DNA of 64,000 nt from positions 682,001 to 746,000 of the forward strand of contig JBOEHK010000002.1 of assembly GCA_050633885.1 (NCBI GenBank), read 5' to 3'. The position numbers and the translations under genes are program-made. This DNA comes from JAWSVE01 sp050633885. Lineage in GTDB: Bacteria > Pseudomonadota > Gammaproteobacteria > Pseudomonadales > Cellvibrionaceae. Below the pieces are notes generated by a model. It saw only the letters and a program-made list of their open reading frames with translations. It did no database searches and was not told where the DNA came from. Numbering within the stretch: position 1 is the stretch's first letter; every line of letters starts with the position of its first letter. Shown in pieces: positions 37,945 to 47,469 of the stretch.

Positions 37945-38373
37945 ATGCGAGTCAAACAGATTGCAGATGTCGCGGGCGTTACTTTAGATACGGTTCGTTA
38001 TTACACAAAGGTGGGTTTGTTACAGCCGACCAAAGATGCAGAAAACGGTTATAAATACTATAACGAGCAAGATCTCACAGCATTGAAATTTGCAGTTCGT
38101 GCGAAACAGATTGGGTTTGTTTTAAGTGATATACATTCTATTTGTGATATGGCGAGAGAGGGCGAGTCTCCATGTCCAAAAGTACGTGAGATTATGATCG
38201 AAAACTTACAGCGAACAGAAAAAGCCTTTAGAGAGATGGAGCAGCTGAGAAATAGAATGCGAGAGGCCGTTAAACATTGGGATCACATGGAAGATAATTG
38301 TCCAACAGGAAATATGATCTGCAACCTCATAGAAGATTGGGAGAATTGTCCGGATGCCAAGTCGTGCGAGTAA
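37945..38373 (+). CDS. MerR-family metal-responsive regulator
   Basis: 142 aa. N-terminal winged helix-turn-helix ('QIADVAGVTLDTVRYYTKVGLL'), a coiled coil at about 80-118, then metal-binding cysteines: C67, C77 ('SPCPKV'), C119 and C126 ('DNCPTGNMIC'), C135 and C141. This pattern fits a thiol-coordinated ion such as Zn, Cd, Pb or Cu. GGAG lies 6 nt before the ATG. The promoter upstream is a classical MerR site and the next gene is a heavy-metal permease, so the pair is a metal-induced efflux operon. Confidence 0.92.
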   Translation: MRVKQIADVAGVTLDTVRYYTKVGLLQPTKDAENGYKYYNEQDLTALKFAVRAKQIGFVLSDIHSICDMAREGESPCPKVREIMIENLQRTEKAFREMEQLRNRMREAVKHWDHMEDNCPTGNMICNLIEDWENCPDAKSCE

Positions 38374-38434
38374 AACTCAATACGTGATTTATTGTTTTTA
38401 ATCATGCAAATAATCCATAGTCGGGATATTCAAT

Positions 38435-39610
38435 ATGTCATCGTGTTGCTCAGAAAAAGAAACAAACCCCGAAGAATCCAGTAAAGAAAATTGCTGTGAT
38501 ACGTCGCCTAGTTCAGTAAATTCTTGCTGCGAAAGCTCAGTTAATACTGATGAAGCTACAGGATGTTGCGATAATGAGCCTAATAAAATCGATTGGTTAT
38601 TATGGGGATCGTTAAGCGCTGTCTTATTGTTGTATGCAGCACATTTTTATTTCGTACGTTTTATGAATACAGGCGAGCAGGCGCAATATGTTTGGTTGTC
38701 GACAATGACAGAGTCTGTCTTCGAATTGCTGAATACGATGTGGTGGGGCATTGTTATTGGCATCATTATGGTTGCGGTTATCGGACGTGTTCCTAGAGAG
38801 TTAGTGATGTCAGTTCTTGGAACCAAAACTGGTGTTGGTGGTATTTTTAGAGCAACTGCTGCAGGTGTTTTGTTAGATTTATGTAGCCATGGAATATTAA
38901 TGGTTGGCGCAAAACTTTATGAAAGAGGCGCCAGTTCTGGTCAAGTTATCGCATTTCTTGTCGCGAGCCCCTGGAATTCATTTTCATTAACATTGATTCT
39001 TTTTGCGTTGATCGGTTTTTATTGGACGCTAGCTTTTATTGCGCTTTCAATGATTATTGCTATCATTGCAGGAATTCTATTTGACCATTTTGTGAGTAAA
39101 GGCGTACTTCCCAATAATAAAAATCAAATTGATTTACCAAAAGATTTTAAATTTTTGGAGTCAGCAAAACAAAGTTTTTACAGGACAAAGTTTTCCGGTG
39201 AATGGTTTTTAGAAACCGCGTGGGAAGGGTTAAAAGGTTCACGAATGGTTTTGCGTTGGATTTTATTTGGTGTGTTACTCGCCAGCGCGGTTAGAACATT
39301 TGTTTCAGTTGATGTTTTCTCAGATTATTTTGGCCCAACATTATTGGGGCTGGCTTTAACAATGATAGCGGCCACCATTATTGAAGTATGCTCCGAGGGA
39401 TCAACGCCTATTGCGGCGGATCTAGTGACAAGAGCCAATTCACCTGGCAATGGTTTTGCGTTCTTAATGACGGGAGTCGCAACAGATTACACAGAAATAA
39501 TGGTGCTTAAAGATACCACTCGCTCATGGAAGTTTGCATTATTTTTGCCTCTGACAACCTTGCCGCAAGTTTTGGTTGTGGCCTATTTCCTGAATACTTT
39601 TTCGCACTAA
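38435..39610 (+). CDS. SO_0444-family heavy-metal permease with Cys-pair N-terminus
   Basis: 391 aa permease of the DUF318/SO_0444-type efflux family, about eight membrane helices. The N-terminal 45 residues are hydrophilic with four Cys-Cys pairs (C4-C5, C20-C21, C31-C32, C44-C45), probably a cytoplasmic metal-collecting tail. The helical part contains 'DLCSHGILMVGAKLYERGASSGQ' and 'EVCSEGSTPIAADLV', the two conserved Cys/His/Asp-rich repeats likely to line the metal path. It is co-transcribed with the MerR regulator (61-nt gap). Related proteins confer Cu/Zn resistance; ion specificity here is inference. Confidence 0.88.
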   Translation: MSSCCSEKETNPEESSKENCCDTSPSSVNSCCESSVNTDEATGCCDNEPNKIDWLLWGSLSAVLLLYAAHFYFVRFMNTGEQAQYVWLSTMTESVFELLNTMWWGIVIGIIMVAVIGRVPRELVMSVLGTKTGVGGIFRATAAGVLLDLCSHGILMVGAKLYERGASSGQVIAFLVASPWNSFSLTLILFALIGFYWTLAFIALSMIIAIIAGILFDHFVSKGVLPNNKNQIDLPKDFKFLESAKQSFYRTKFSGEWFLETAWEGLKGSRMVLRWILFGVLLASAVRTFVSVDVFSDYFGPTLLGLALTMIAATIIEVCSEGSTPIAADLVTRANSPGNGFAFLMTGVATDYTEIMVLKDTTRSWKFALFLPLTTLPQVLVVAYFLNTFSH

Positions 39611-39702
39611 AAATTTTGTTTCAGCATAAAAGCACTTAAGCTGACAGAAACAGAGGTATAGCAGAACAATTTTAGAGAATGATTTTTAAAATTGTATTTA
39701 AG

Positions 39703-40773
39703 TTATTTAGGGTTTTGTTCTGAAACTCTGGCTCCAGACAAGATCCCTTCCATCCCAATATTCCCTTCGTGGCAAGCATATTCAAAAACAGCCCCTTTAC
39801 TAGTATTAAAACTCATTTCGCCTGACCAAGTTTTTTCATAATAGTTAGGATCATTGATCGTGAATTGATAAAAAATTTGTTCACTAGAAATTCGTTTGAA
39901 TCGTTCAGTGACTATTGCATTTTTTGAAAGATAAATAGGACGGCTGTGTAGTTGCTGTGGAGTCCAGTTGGTAGTTTCAACGACTAAAGCATCATTTTCC
40001 CACCAGCCTATAGAATTACCTAGCCATCTAGGAATAGATTTGTTGTTTTTAGCAGAGCTTTTTTCAATGGTTTGTTCGTCGACGATTGGAATAATTCTGA
40101 CATCGTGAACCATTTCAACCAGTATCATTAAATAATCGTCTGTTTGTACAAATTGATATGTGTTGTTGTACAGCGTATTCAACATGGGTGGGCCACCGGA
40201 TCCGCCAAAACTAATTAAACAACGCTCGCCCAGAGAGCGAGCTTCAGGGCCTTCAGCCGCACTTCTGTTGGCTTGAAGTATCTTGTTGTTACTTAGCCCT
40301 CTAGCAATGTTTTGTGGGGAATTGTTTCGATGATAGGGAATGTCTCCGCTTTTGGGTTCTGTTATCCAGCGAGATCTTCTGGTTCCATTCACAAGTCCAT
40401 ATTCCTTTCCCGGGTCAATCCAAAAGGCGTTATAGCCTCTTCCTCGCGATAAATCTGTTCCATCCAAAAGTTCGGATTCTTTATCGAGGTGGTCATCGGT
40501 TTTTTGACGAACGACTTGGGGGTGGGATTCAGTGAGTGAGTTGATGTCAGAATCAGGAATGATGAGACCTGAATAGGCATTCGACTTGGTCAGGCGAGTG
40601 ATGGAGGCGTTGGTCCAGTTGCCTTGGAAGCTGGGTTTGCCGTTTTCGCTTCTTGGTATTGATGAAGTTTGAGCATGGGTGTATGAGCAAAGAGATGCAA
40701 AGCCTATGAAAGTGATAGCGGTCCATTTTGTGGTGCAATATGTTAAGAAATGCTTTAAACGAAGCGTGCTCAT
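39703..40773 (-). CDS. Secreted protein of unknown function
   Basis: 356 aa with a signal peptide ending near 'SYTHAQT'. The mature protein opens 'RSENGKPSFQGNWTNASITRL', resembling a large family of uncharacterised secreted proteins in marine Proteobacteria and Acidobacteria that begin with '(G)RPDFQGVWTN'. Two cysteines ('GERCLISFGG', 'EYACHEGNIGM') and many Trp residues suggest an extracytoplasmic beta-rich fold; no catalytic motif is recognised. It is a single gene with no clear ribosome-binding site, transcribed away from the M16 protease gene. Confidence 0.65.
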   Translation of the reverse strand: MSTLRLKHFLTYCTTKWTAITFIGFASLCSYTHAQTSSIPRSENGKPSFQGNWTNASITRLTKSNAYSGLIIPDSDINSLTESHPQVVRQKTDDHLDKESELLDGTDLSRGRGYNAFWIDPGKEYGLVNGTRRSRWITEPKSGDIPYHRNNSPQNIARGLSNNKILQANRSAAEGPEARSLGERCLISFGGSGGPPMLNTLYNNTYQFVQTDDYLMILVEMVHDVRIIPIVDEQTIEKSSAKNNKSIPRWLGNSIGWWENDALVVETTNWTPQQLHSRPIYLSKNAIVTERFKRISSEQIFYQFTINDPNYYEKTWSGEMSFNTSKGAVFEYACHEGNIGMEGILSGARVSEQNPK

Positions 40774-41070
40774 AAGGTAAGTGCTTTATTATTTGTTATT
40801 ATTTGAGTTGTTGATACTCTAGTCAGCAGACTTTTTTTTCGCAACCAACATAAATGTTCTTTACTTTGAAGTGTTAATTATTGATGAATATACAAGTGTT
40901 TATCTTGTTGTATTTATCGTTCTAAGATATAGCTCTCAGATATAGATCAGAACTTTCTGCAGCGGTGGCGCTCGAATGTAGATAGATTGTGGAAAGATAG
41001 ATTGTGAGCAGTTGCAGCAAAGTTGTCGAGATTAACATTGTGTGTTTTTATAATAATGATGGAGATAAAA

Positions 41071-44040
41071 ATGAAGTCGTTTTTTGCCAGTAGATCGAAA
41101 TATTTTCTCGGTGTTATACCGCTCGTTTTTATGTTGGCGTCTTGCACGCAGACCAATGAAGAGGTGTCTGGGTATTTACTATCGAAAAATAGGCAAGAAA
41201 AAGCACTATCGTCGACTTCAGTTGAAGGGATCTCGCTTGTAGAAAAAGTTGACGCAAGTCATGATCCAGAAAAGCCAGAAAAGATAGTCATTCCTTATAC
41301 AAAATATCAATTAAAAAATGGACTTACAGTAATTTTACATCCCGATCAATCTGATCCATTGGTTCATGTTGACGTGACTTATCATGTGGGTTCAGCGCGT
41401 GAAGAAGCTAAGCGATCAGGTTTCGCGCATTTTTTCGAGCATATGATGTTTCAAGGATCTGAAAACGTTGGTGATGACGAACACTTCAAAATCGTTACCG
41501 AAGCAGGTGGTCGAATGAATGGTACGACCAACAATGATCGAACCAATTATTTTGAAACTGTACCGAGTAATAATCTCGAAACTATGTTGTGGCTTGAGTC
41601 AGACCGTATGGGTTTTTTGTTAGATGCCGTCACACAAGAAAAATTTGAAATTCAACGCGCGACTGTAAAAAATGAACGAGGTCAAAATTATGATAATCGG
41701 CCTTATGGTTTGTTTAATGAAATCAATAATGCCGCTTTGTACCCAGCGGATCATCCTTATGCGTGGCCTGTCATTGGTTATATCGACGATTTAAATGCAG
41801 CAACATTAGATGACCTGAAAAAATTTTTCCTAAGATGGTATGGGCCAAATAATGCTACATTAACAATAGGCGGAAACTTTGACGAAGTTGAAACGTTAAA
41901 ACTGATTCAAAAGTATTTTGGAGAAATACCGGCCGGACCCGCAGTAGACAAAGATTATCGAGAGCCAGTGGTGTTAGATAGCGATCGTTATGTCTCATAT
42001 GTTGATAAAAATATTCGATTCCCTGCATTATTATTTACTTTTCCAACAGTCCCTTCCGGTCACCCAGATGAACTTGCATTGCAATGCTTGGCTGACATCG
42101 TAGGACAAGGGAGAAAATCATTTTTATATAAACAATTTGTTTTATCTAAGAAAGCGATTGAAGCAAGCGCATTCAACAACACGATGGAGTTGGCTGGATC
42201 GATGACTTTTTTTGTCTTGCCGTTTCCCGGAACATCCCTAAGTCAGTTTGAAAAAGAAATGAGAGGGTTTCTTGATAGTTTCGATGAGAGCTCTATCACT
42301 GATGAAGATATTCAAATATTTAAGGCGTCAAGAGAGTCCGGCTTAATACAAAGCCTGGCAAGTGTTCAGGGAAAAGTCTCGAGATTAGCTTACTATGAGA
42401 CGTTTTACTCCGAACCAAATACAATTCAAAAAGAAATCGCGGACATACAAAAACTCACCAAAGCGGATGTCCTAAGAGTGTTTAATCAATACATCAAAAA
42501 TAAACATTCAGTTGTTCAAAGTGTTGTTCCAGAATCTAACCCTGAGGGGCAAGCAAAAGCTGATAATTTTAAATTGCCTGAAAGACCGGATCGCCAAGCT
42601 TCCTCTACTGCTAGTTTGCCTCCTCGTCCGGTCGTTAGCTCGTTTGATCGAAGCCAGAAACCTAAGGCCGGCCCAGTGCCTTTAGTCAGTGTGCCCGATT
42701 TTTGGAAGGACAAAATTTATGTCGAAGAAAACGGTCATCCTTTAACTGATGAGCCAATAGAAATTATTGGGTCTAGTACAGCAGAAATACCATTGATTAA
42801 TATTCAGATGAATTTTTCTGGCGGGCATTTGGCTGAGCCAAAGCATTTGTATGGCCTAGCAAGTATAACGTCTCAGCTTATGAATGAAGGCACTAAAAAT
42901 TTTTCAGCGGAAGCGTTTGAAATAGAACTTCAAAAGTTAGGCAGCAATATATCTGTTAGTTCTTCAGTCGATGGATTAAGTATTTCAGTTGTTTCATTGG
43001 TTAAATACTTAGACGCAACATTAGATTTATTAGAGGAGCGTTTGTACCTTTCTGATTTTCAACAATCCGATTTGGATCGTATTCGACAACAGCAAATCGA
43101 AGGGCTGGAAGCTAACAAAAAGCAACCGAATGCCATAGCAACAGATGTTTACAGAAAGCTACTTTATGGTGAAGATCATCCATTGTCAGTATCAAATAAT
43201 GGAGAAAAAGAAACTTTGGAAAATATAGAATTGGAGGATGTGAGAGAATTTTCAACATTGCAGCTATCAGCTAAAGGACTACAGATAGTGGTGGTTGGAG
43301 ATATAGAGCAATCTCGTATCATGAGTAAGCTTAAATTTTTAAAAAACCTTCCGCTAAATGGCTTTCACGAAAAAACATTGCCTGAAACGCCCAAGCTTGA
43401 TGAAACGGTATTGTATTTTGTTGATAAACCAGGGGCAGCTCAAAGTGAAATTCGCATAGGCTATATGAGCGATTTAACCTATAACCCAACGGGTGAGTAT
43501 TTTAAACGGTATTTAATGAATTATGTGTTAGGCGGTGCTTTTAGTAGTCGGATTAATTTAAATCTTCGGGAAGACAAGGGTTATACCTACGGCGCTAGAA
43601 GTGGTTTTTCTGCGAGCAAACGACCTGGGCCTTTTACGGCATCAGCCAGTGTGAAAAAAGACAGTACGGCAGACTCTGTTGTTCAGTTTATGGCAGAGAT
43701 TGCTACTTATCGACAACATGGCATTACTGAAGAGGAGTTATCGTTTACTCAGTCAGCGATTGGTCAAAGTGATGCGTTAAGTTATGAAACGCCTCGGCAA
43801 AAGGCAGGTTTTCTAGCAGATATCATTGAGTATAATTTGCCAAATGACTTTGTTGATACTCAACTGTCAATTATTAATTCAATGACTAAGAATGACATTG
43901 ACCAACTTGCTAAAAAATATTTACCAATCGAGAAAATGTTTATTTTGGTGGTAGGAGATAAAAAGGAAGTGCGAGAAAGCATTGGGCGACTCGGATACCC
44001 AGTGATTGAATTAACGACCGATGCTAAACCCATTCAATAA
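41071..44040 (+). CDS. M16-family zinc protease, two-domain, periplasmic lipoprotein
   Basis: 989 aa with two M16 halves (about 70-510 and 560-960). The first holds the inverted zinc motif HxxEH (H120, E123, H124 in 'AHFFEHMMFQG') and the distal Glu in 'TVKNERGQNYDN'. The second half lacks HxxEH but has 'GGAFSSRINLNLREDKGYTYGA', the substrate-cleft motif of inactive partner domains. This is the PqqL/pitrilysin-like architecture, degrading peptides in a closed chamber. Lipobox 'MLASC' places it in the envelope. The ATG at 41071 has GGAGA 5-6 nt upstream; a longer in-frame opening at 41023 has no site. Confidence 0.93.
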   Translation: MKSFFASRSKYFLGVIPLVFMLASCTQTNEEVSGYLLSKNRQEKALSSTSVEGISLVEKVDASHDPEKPEKIVIPYTKYQLKNGLTVILHPDQSDPLVHVDVTYHVGSAREEAKRSGFAHFFEHMMFQGSENVGDDEHFKIVTEAGGRMNGTTNNDRTNYFETVPSNNLETMLWLESDRMGFLLDAVTQEKFEIQRATVKNERGQNYDNRPYGLFNEINNAALYPADHPYAWPVIGYIDDLNAATLDDLKKFFLRWYGPNNATLTIGGNFDEVETLKLIQKYFGEIPAGPAVDKDYREPVVLDSDRYVSYVDKNIRFPALLFTFPTVPSGHPDELALQCLADIVGQGRKSFLYKQFVLSKKAIEASAFNNTMELAGSMTFFVLPFPGTSLSQFEKEMRGFLDSFDESSITDEDIQIFKASRESGLIQSLASVQGKVSRLAYYETFYSEPNTIQKEIADIQKLTKADVLRVFNQYIKNKHSVVQSVVPESNPEGQAKADNFKLPERPDRQASSTASLPPRPVVSSFDRSQKPKAGPVPLVSVPDFWKDKIYVEENGHPLTDEPIEIIGSSTAEIPLINIQMNFSGGHLAEPKHLYGLASITSQLMNEGTKNFSAEAFEIELQKLGSNISVSSSVDGLSISVVSLVKYLDATLDLLEERLYLSDFQQSDLDRIRQQQIEGLEANKKQPNAIATDVYRKLLYGEDHPLSVSNNGEKETLENIELEDVREFSTLQLSAKGLQIVVVGDIEQSRIMSKLKFLKNLPLNGFHEKTLPETPKLDETVLYFVDKPGAAQSEIRIGYMSDLTYNPTGEYFKRYLMNYVLGGAFSSRINLNLREDKGYTYGARSGFSASKRPGPFTASASVKKDSTADSVVQFMAEIATYRQHGITEEELSFTQSAIGQSDALSYETPRQKAGFLADIIEYNLPNDFVDTQLSIINSMTKNDIDQLAKKYLPIEKMFILVVGDKKEVRESIGRLGYPVIELTTDAKPIQ

Positions 44041-44064
44041 ATGTTATTGTCGTATTAAACGGCC

Positions 44065-44089
44065 AAAAAAAAGCCCCGCAATGCGGGGC
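44065..44089 (-). terminator. Intrinsic terminator of repeat-lipoprotein gene
   Basis: GCCCCGC-AAT-GCGGGGC with A8 on the plus strand at its left, giving a T8 tail on the minus strand. It therefore ends the minus-strand gene 60 nt upstream; there is no T-tract on the plus side. Confidence 0.9.
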
Positions 44090-44149
44090 AAATCAGGATG
44101 AAACTTTTTATCTTTAAATCTATATCAATATTGTACTGTTGTTATTGAC

Positions 44150-45715
44150 TTAGATTTGAACACCTAAGGCGCTGATGGTTTTCATGTTCAAGTATTTATC
44201 AACAGGCAGTTTCTCATCACGTTGGAATGCATTAACAGCTTCAATCGTCTGCGATCCAATCACGCCATCGATAGTACCAGGGTTGTAGCCTCGATCCTTA
44301 AGTGCACGCTGGATACCAGAAATAGTGCTCGCATTCATGTTCGTTTCACAGAGAATTGAACGCCATTGCATGAAGCCATCTTTTTCAATTTCTCGTCGAG
44401 TGACAGTTTTGTACTCAGCAGGAATTTCGATGACGCGTTGATCTGCTTTTGAAACAACTTTTTGTACTTTTACTGTTTTATATTCTGCAGGCACTTCGAT
44501 TGAGCGAGTTTGTGCAGGCGTTTTAACAACAGTTCGTGTCACAGTTTCATAACGTGGCGCTTCTTCTGTTAAACAGATTTTGTTACCCGTACGAGACTCT
44601 TTTGACATTGTGTTGTCATGAAGGTCATGCCAAACAAATGATGGATCAGCCACTTTTTTGCGGATGCTCACATTTTTGTATTCAGCAGGAACCGTAGAGC
44701 GAACTTCTTTAGCAGCAGAAATTAACTCACGAACCTTGACTGTTTCATAGGCTGCAGGAATTTCAACCATGCGGGTCGATGCAGGAGAAACAAGGATTCG
44801 CTTAGATACGGTTTTATAGGTAGTTGGTACCTCAACTAAGCACATGATCTCACCCGTTGCTTCATTGATTTTTTGGATTGGGCCAGTACCTTTTTTCCAC
44901 ATAGTATGAGCAGGCACATCTACAACTTGTTCAGTCACCGTTTCATAAACAGCAGGTACTTCTTCTAAACGAGAAGATGCTTCGCTAACCAATACTTGTT
45001 TTTCTACCCATCGGTATTGCGCTTCATCAGCTGACACAACGTCATAAGCTTCTTTCACTAAAACTTGCTCGTTAATGTCTTCATACTGAGCGGCAACAAA
45101 GTGCTCGTGATAGCACATACCTGGTTCAGCACCATCTAGATTAATACCGTAGCTCGCAGCAGTGTCTAATAATTTTTGACTGGCAGGAGCCGCATTTTTA
45201 GCGAGATCAACTTTCCACGTGCGTCCACCCTCACTCACCAATTTACGCTCAGTGACGGTATCGTAAACGGCTGGAATTGTTTCTAATCGTGATGAAGCTT
45301 CCGACACTAGAACTCGTTCTTCAACGGTTTCATACGTTGCAGGAATGACTTCAATACGTGAGCTCGCTTCTTTCCCTAGTACTTGCTCGCTAATAGTGCG
45401 GTAAGTAGGATCTACCCAGACGCGTGCATAACACTCGCCTGGTTTGCCTTGAGGTGGCAATAGATCTGAACTGAAGGCGCCAGCATTTGATGCGCCACTT
45501 AGGTTTGCTTCGCGGCGAGCAAGAGCCGCTTCTCTTTCTGCAATCTCATCGTATTTTGCTTGAAGTTCGTTCGCATTATACGTTGAGCTAGAATTAGAAG
45601 ACGTTGTAGACGATACCGAAGAAGTTTGCTCTTCAGTTGTTGAGCTACAACCAGTGACCACTGCTGCTAATACAGCAACAGATAAACTGGATATGATGGG
45701 TTTAATAATTTGCAT
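44150..45715 (-). CDS. Lipoprotein with twelve 23-residue-spaced repeats and a peptidoglycan-binding domain
   Basis: 521 aa. Lipoprotein signal with lipobox VTGC (Cys23), a Ser/Thr-rich linker and a short helix, then four blocks of about 90 residues. Each block has one Cys, three 'Y-x-T-V-x-x-(R/Q)' units, and a Trp: C95-Y105-Y128-Y151-W167, C201-Y211-Y234-Y257-W273, C292-Y300-Y323-Y346-W362, C381-Y389-Y412-Y435-W451. Within a block the Tyr spacing is always exactly 23 and Tyr-to-Trp exactly 16. Between Tyr positions the pattern is 'LVS.A..R...IPA'. The last 65 residues are a PG_binding_1 domain ('IQRALKDRGYNPGTIDGVIGSQTIEAVNAFQ'). It likely bridges outer membrane and cell wall; function unknown. 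ATG 45715 has GAGGA 8 nt upstream. Confidence 0.9.
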   Translation of the reverse strand: MQIIKPIISSLSVAVLAAVVTGCSSTTEEQTSSVSSTTSSNSSSTYNANELQAKYDEIAEREAALARREANLSGASNAGAFSSDLLPPQGKPGECYARVWVDPTYRTISEQVLGKEASSRIEVIPATYETVEERVLVSEASSRLETIPAVYDTVTERKLVSEGGRTWKVDLAKNAAPASQKLLDTAASYGINLDGAEPGMCYHEHFVAAQYEDINEQVLVKEAYDVVSADEAQYRWVEKQVLVSEASSRLEEVPAVYETVTEQVVDVPAHTMWKKGTGPIQKINEATGEIMCLVEVPTTYKTVSKRILVSPASTRMVEIPAAYETVKVRELISAAKEVRSTVPAEYKNVSIRKKVADPSFVWHDLHDNTMSKESRTGNKICLTEEAPRYETVTRTVVKTPAQTRSIEVPAEYKTVKVQKVVSKADQRVIEIPAEYKTVTRREIEKDGFMQWRSILCETNMNASTISGIQRALKDRGYNPGTIDGVIGSQTIEAVNAFQRDEKLPVDKYLNMKTISALGVQI

Positions 45716-46134
45716 GTGATGCATCCTCAGTGTTAAGTAGTTGTGTTGTCGTTTTGATTTAGTTAAGTACAGTTAATGATCTTGAAAGACGAGCACATTA
45801 TGAGAGAACTTTTTAAACGTTCAATGGAGCTCGGGGATATTTGAAAGTATTTTACAAATGTGAATTTTTTATAATCAAACGCCTGAATTAGGCGGTCGAT
45901 TTATCAATAATGTCGTGAATTCTTCATAATAAAAGCCGCCAAATACGCTAAAAATCGTGACTTGCTGGTGCTGATAACCAAGCTGGAACATAGTAAAGTC
46001 TCTATTTTCAAAGAAAATTGAAGAATTTAAGCCAAATCTCTTTCTAGCGACTGAGTTTCGGGGGCTAACTGGTTTTCTTGCAGTGCATTCTTCTACTATT
46101 AATCTATAAGGCCCAAGTGTTGAAAAATTATCGT
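45716..46134. other. Divergent intergenic region
   Basis: About 420 bp between divergent genes. A small hairpin CGCCT-GAATT-AGGCG lies at 45880-45894. Promoters for both neighbours must be here; none is convincing by eye. No small gene seen. Confidence 0.4.
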
Positions 46135-47469
46135 ATGCTGAGAAGTTTTTGTTTCGTGTTTTTTATATGTATCGGCGCCATCAATGGTTCTGCAGCTGAT
46201 GAAACTGCGCAACGCTTATATGCTGATTATCAGTCATCGGTTTATCGAATTGAGGTCATAAAACCAGGGATGGAGAAAAAAGCGTCACTGGGAACAGGTT
46301 TTCTCATTGGGCGAGAAGATTTGTTGGCGTCAAATTTTCATGTTGTCGCTAACGCAGTCCATGAACCTGATCGATATAAATTAGAATGGGTGAATGTTGA
46401 CGGTGAAAGAGGGCCTCTGTCTGTTGTCGCTGTTGATGTTGTTCATGATCTTTCGCTCCTGAAAGCTGAAAAAGCCTTGGGTAACGTGTTAACTACAACG
46501 GGTCTTCCTGAAAAGGGAACCGAGCTATACTCTCTGGGCCATCCACTGGCACTTGATCTCTCTATCGTTTCTGGAACCATGAACGGTTTGTTAGAGAAAA
46601 GTATTTACGAGAAAATTCATTTTAGCGGCAGTGTGAATCCGGGGATGAGTGGTGGGCCTACTCTAGATGCAGAAGGTCGAGTCGTGGGAGTGAATGTTGC
46701 ATCCGCAGGAAATTCTGTTGGATTTTTAGTACCAGGGTTTTATTTGGATGCACTGTTACTGAAAACGTTAAACCGGATGGAGATCGAATTAAGGCAAAAA
46801 CCGGATAGTTTTTCAGTGGATGCAAAGACAGAAGGTTATGAGCCGGAGGAAAAAAAACGTTTAAAAAAAATGTTTGTACCAGAAATAGGAGAACAACTAC
46901 TTGCTAATCAAGATGCACTGATTAGCGAAATGCTGGATAACGATTGGCCATTGCAAACGGTAGGAAAGTTCCAAGTTCCAGGTGAAATATCAGATCGGTT
47001 AGACTGTTGGGCGGAAGAACGGCCAGAAGAAAATACGATTAAATATCGACAGATTGCTTCGAATTGTAATGGTCAAGATTCAATATTTTTATCACAACGA
47101 CAAAGAGCGGGTACGGTTGATCATCAATATTTTTGGTTTGATACAACATCATTATCGACGCTTGCCTTTTATAATCTATATCAGAAAAGTCATTCAAGTC
47201 GCTTCATGGGGGGCGCAGATCAAACGGATGTAGGTGATTTTTCCTGTACCACTAAATTTGTTTCTATTTCATCACAAGATTTTAAAGTGAATGTCTGTGC
47301 GAGACCCTATTTACGGTATCCGGCATTAACAGATTTTATGGTGTTGATGGCGATGGTCGGTCACGATAAAGAAGGGTTTCTGTTTACATTGGATTTGTCC
47401 ACGGTAACGCTAGATAACGGCATGAAACTATTTGAGAAATTTTTGGAGCACTTCACATGGATCGAATGA
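46135..47469 (+). CDS. Secreted trypsin-like serine protease (S1C-like)
   Basis: About 444 aa with a signal peptide ('CFVFFICIGAINGSAA'). The first 230 residues form a trypsin-fold protease: His in 'LLASNFHVV', Asp in 'VVHDLSLLKA', and nucleophile Ser in 'NPGMSGGPTLD', in the HtrA-like order and spacing. No PDZ domain follows; instead a 200-residue C-terminal region of unknown type with several Cys. The start is uncertain: 46135 gives the best signal peptide, but no strong ribosome-binding site is visible. The last 13 bp overlap the FHA gene, so the two are translationally coupled. Confidence 0.83.
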   Translation: MLRSFCFVFFICIGAINGSAADETAQRLYADYQSSVYRIEVIKPGMEKKASLGTGFLIGREDLLASNFHVVANAVHEPDRYKLEWVNVDGERGPLSVVAVDVVHDLSLLKAEKALGNVLTTTGLPEKGTELYSLGHPLALDLSIVSGTMNGLLEKSIYEKIHFSGSVNPGMSGGPTLDAEGRVVGVNVASAGNSVGFLVPGFYLDALLLKTLNRMEIELRQKPDSFSVDAKTEGYEPEEKKRLKKMFVPEIGEQLLANQDALISEMLDNDWPLQTVGKFQVPGEISDRLDCWAEERPEENTIKYRQIASNCNGQDSIFLSQRQRAGTVDHQYFWFDTTSLSTLAFYNLYQKSHSSRFMGGADQTDVGDFSCTTKFVSISSQDFKVNVCARPYLRYPALTDFMVLMAMVGHDKEGFLFTLDLSTVTLDNGMKLFEKFLEHFTWIE

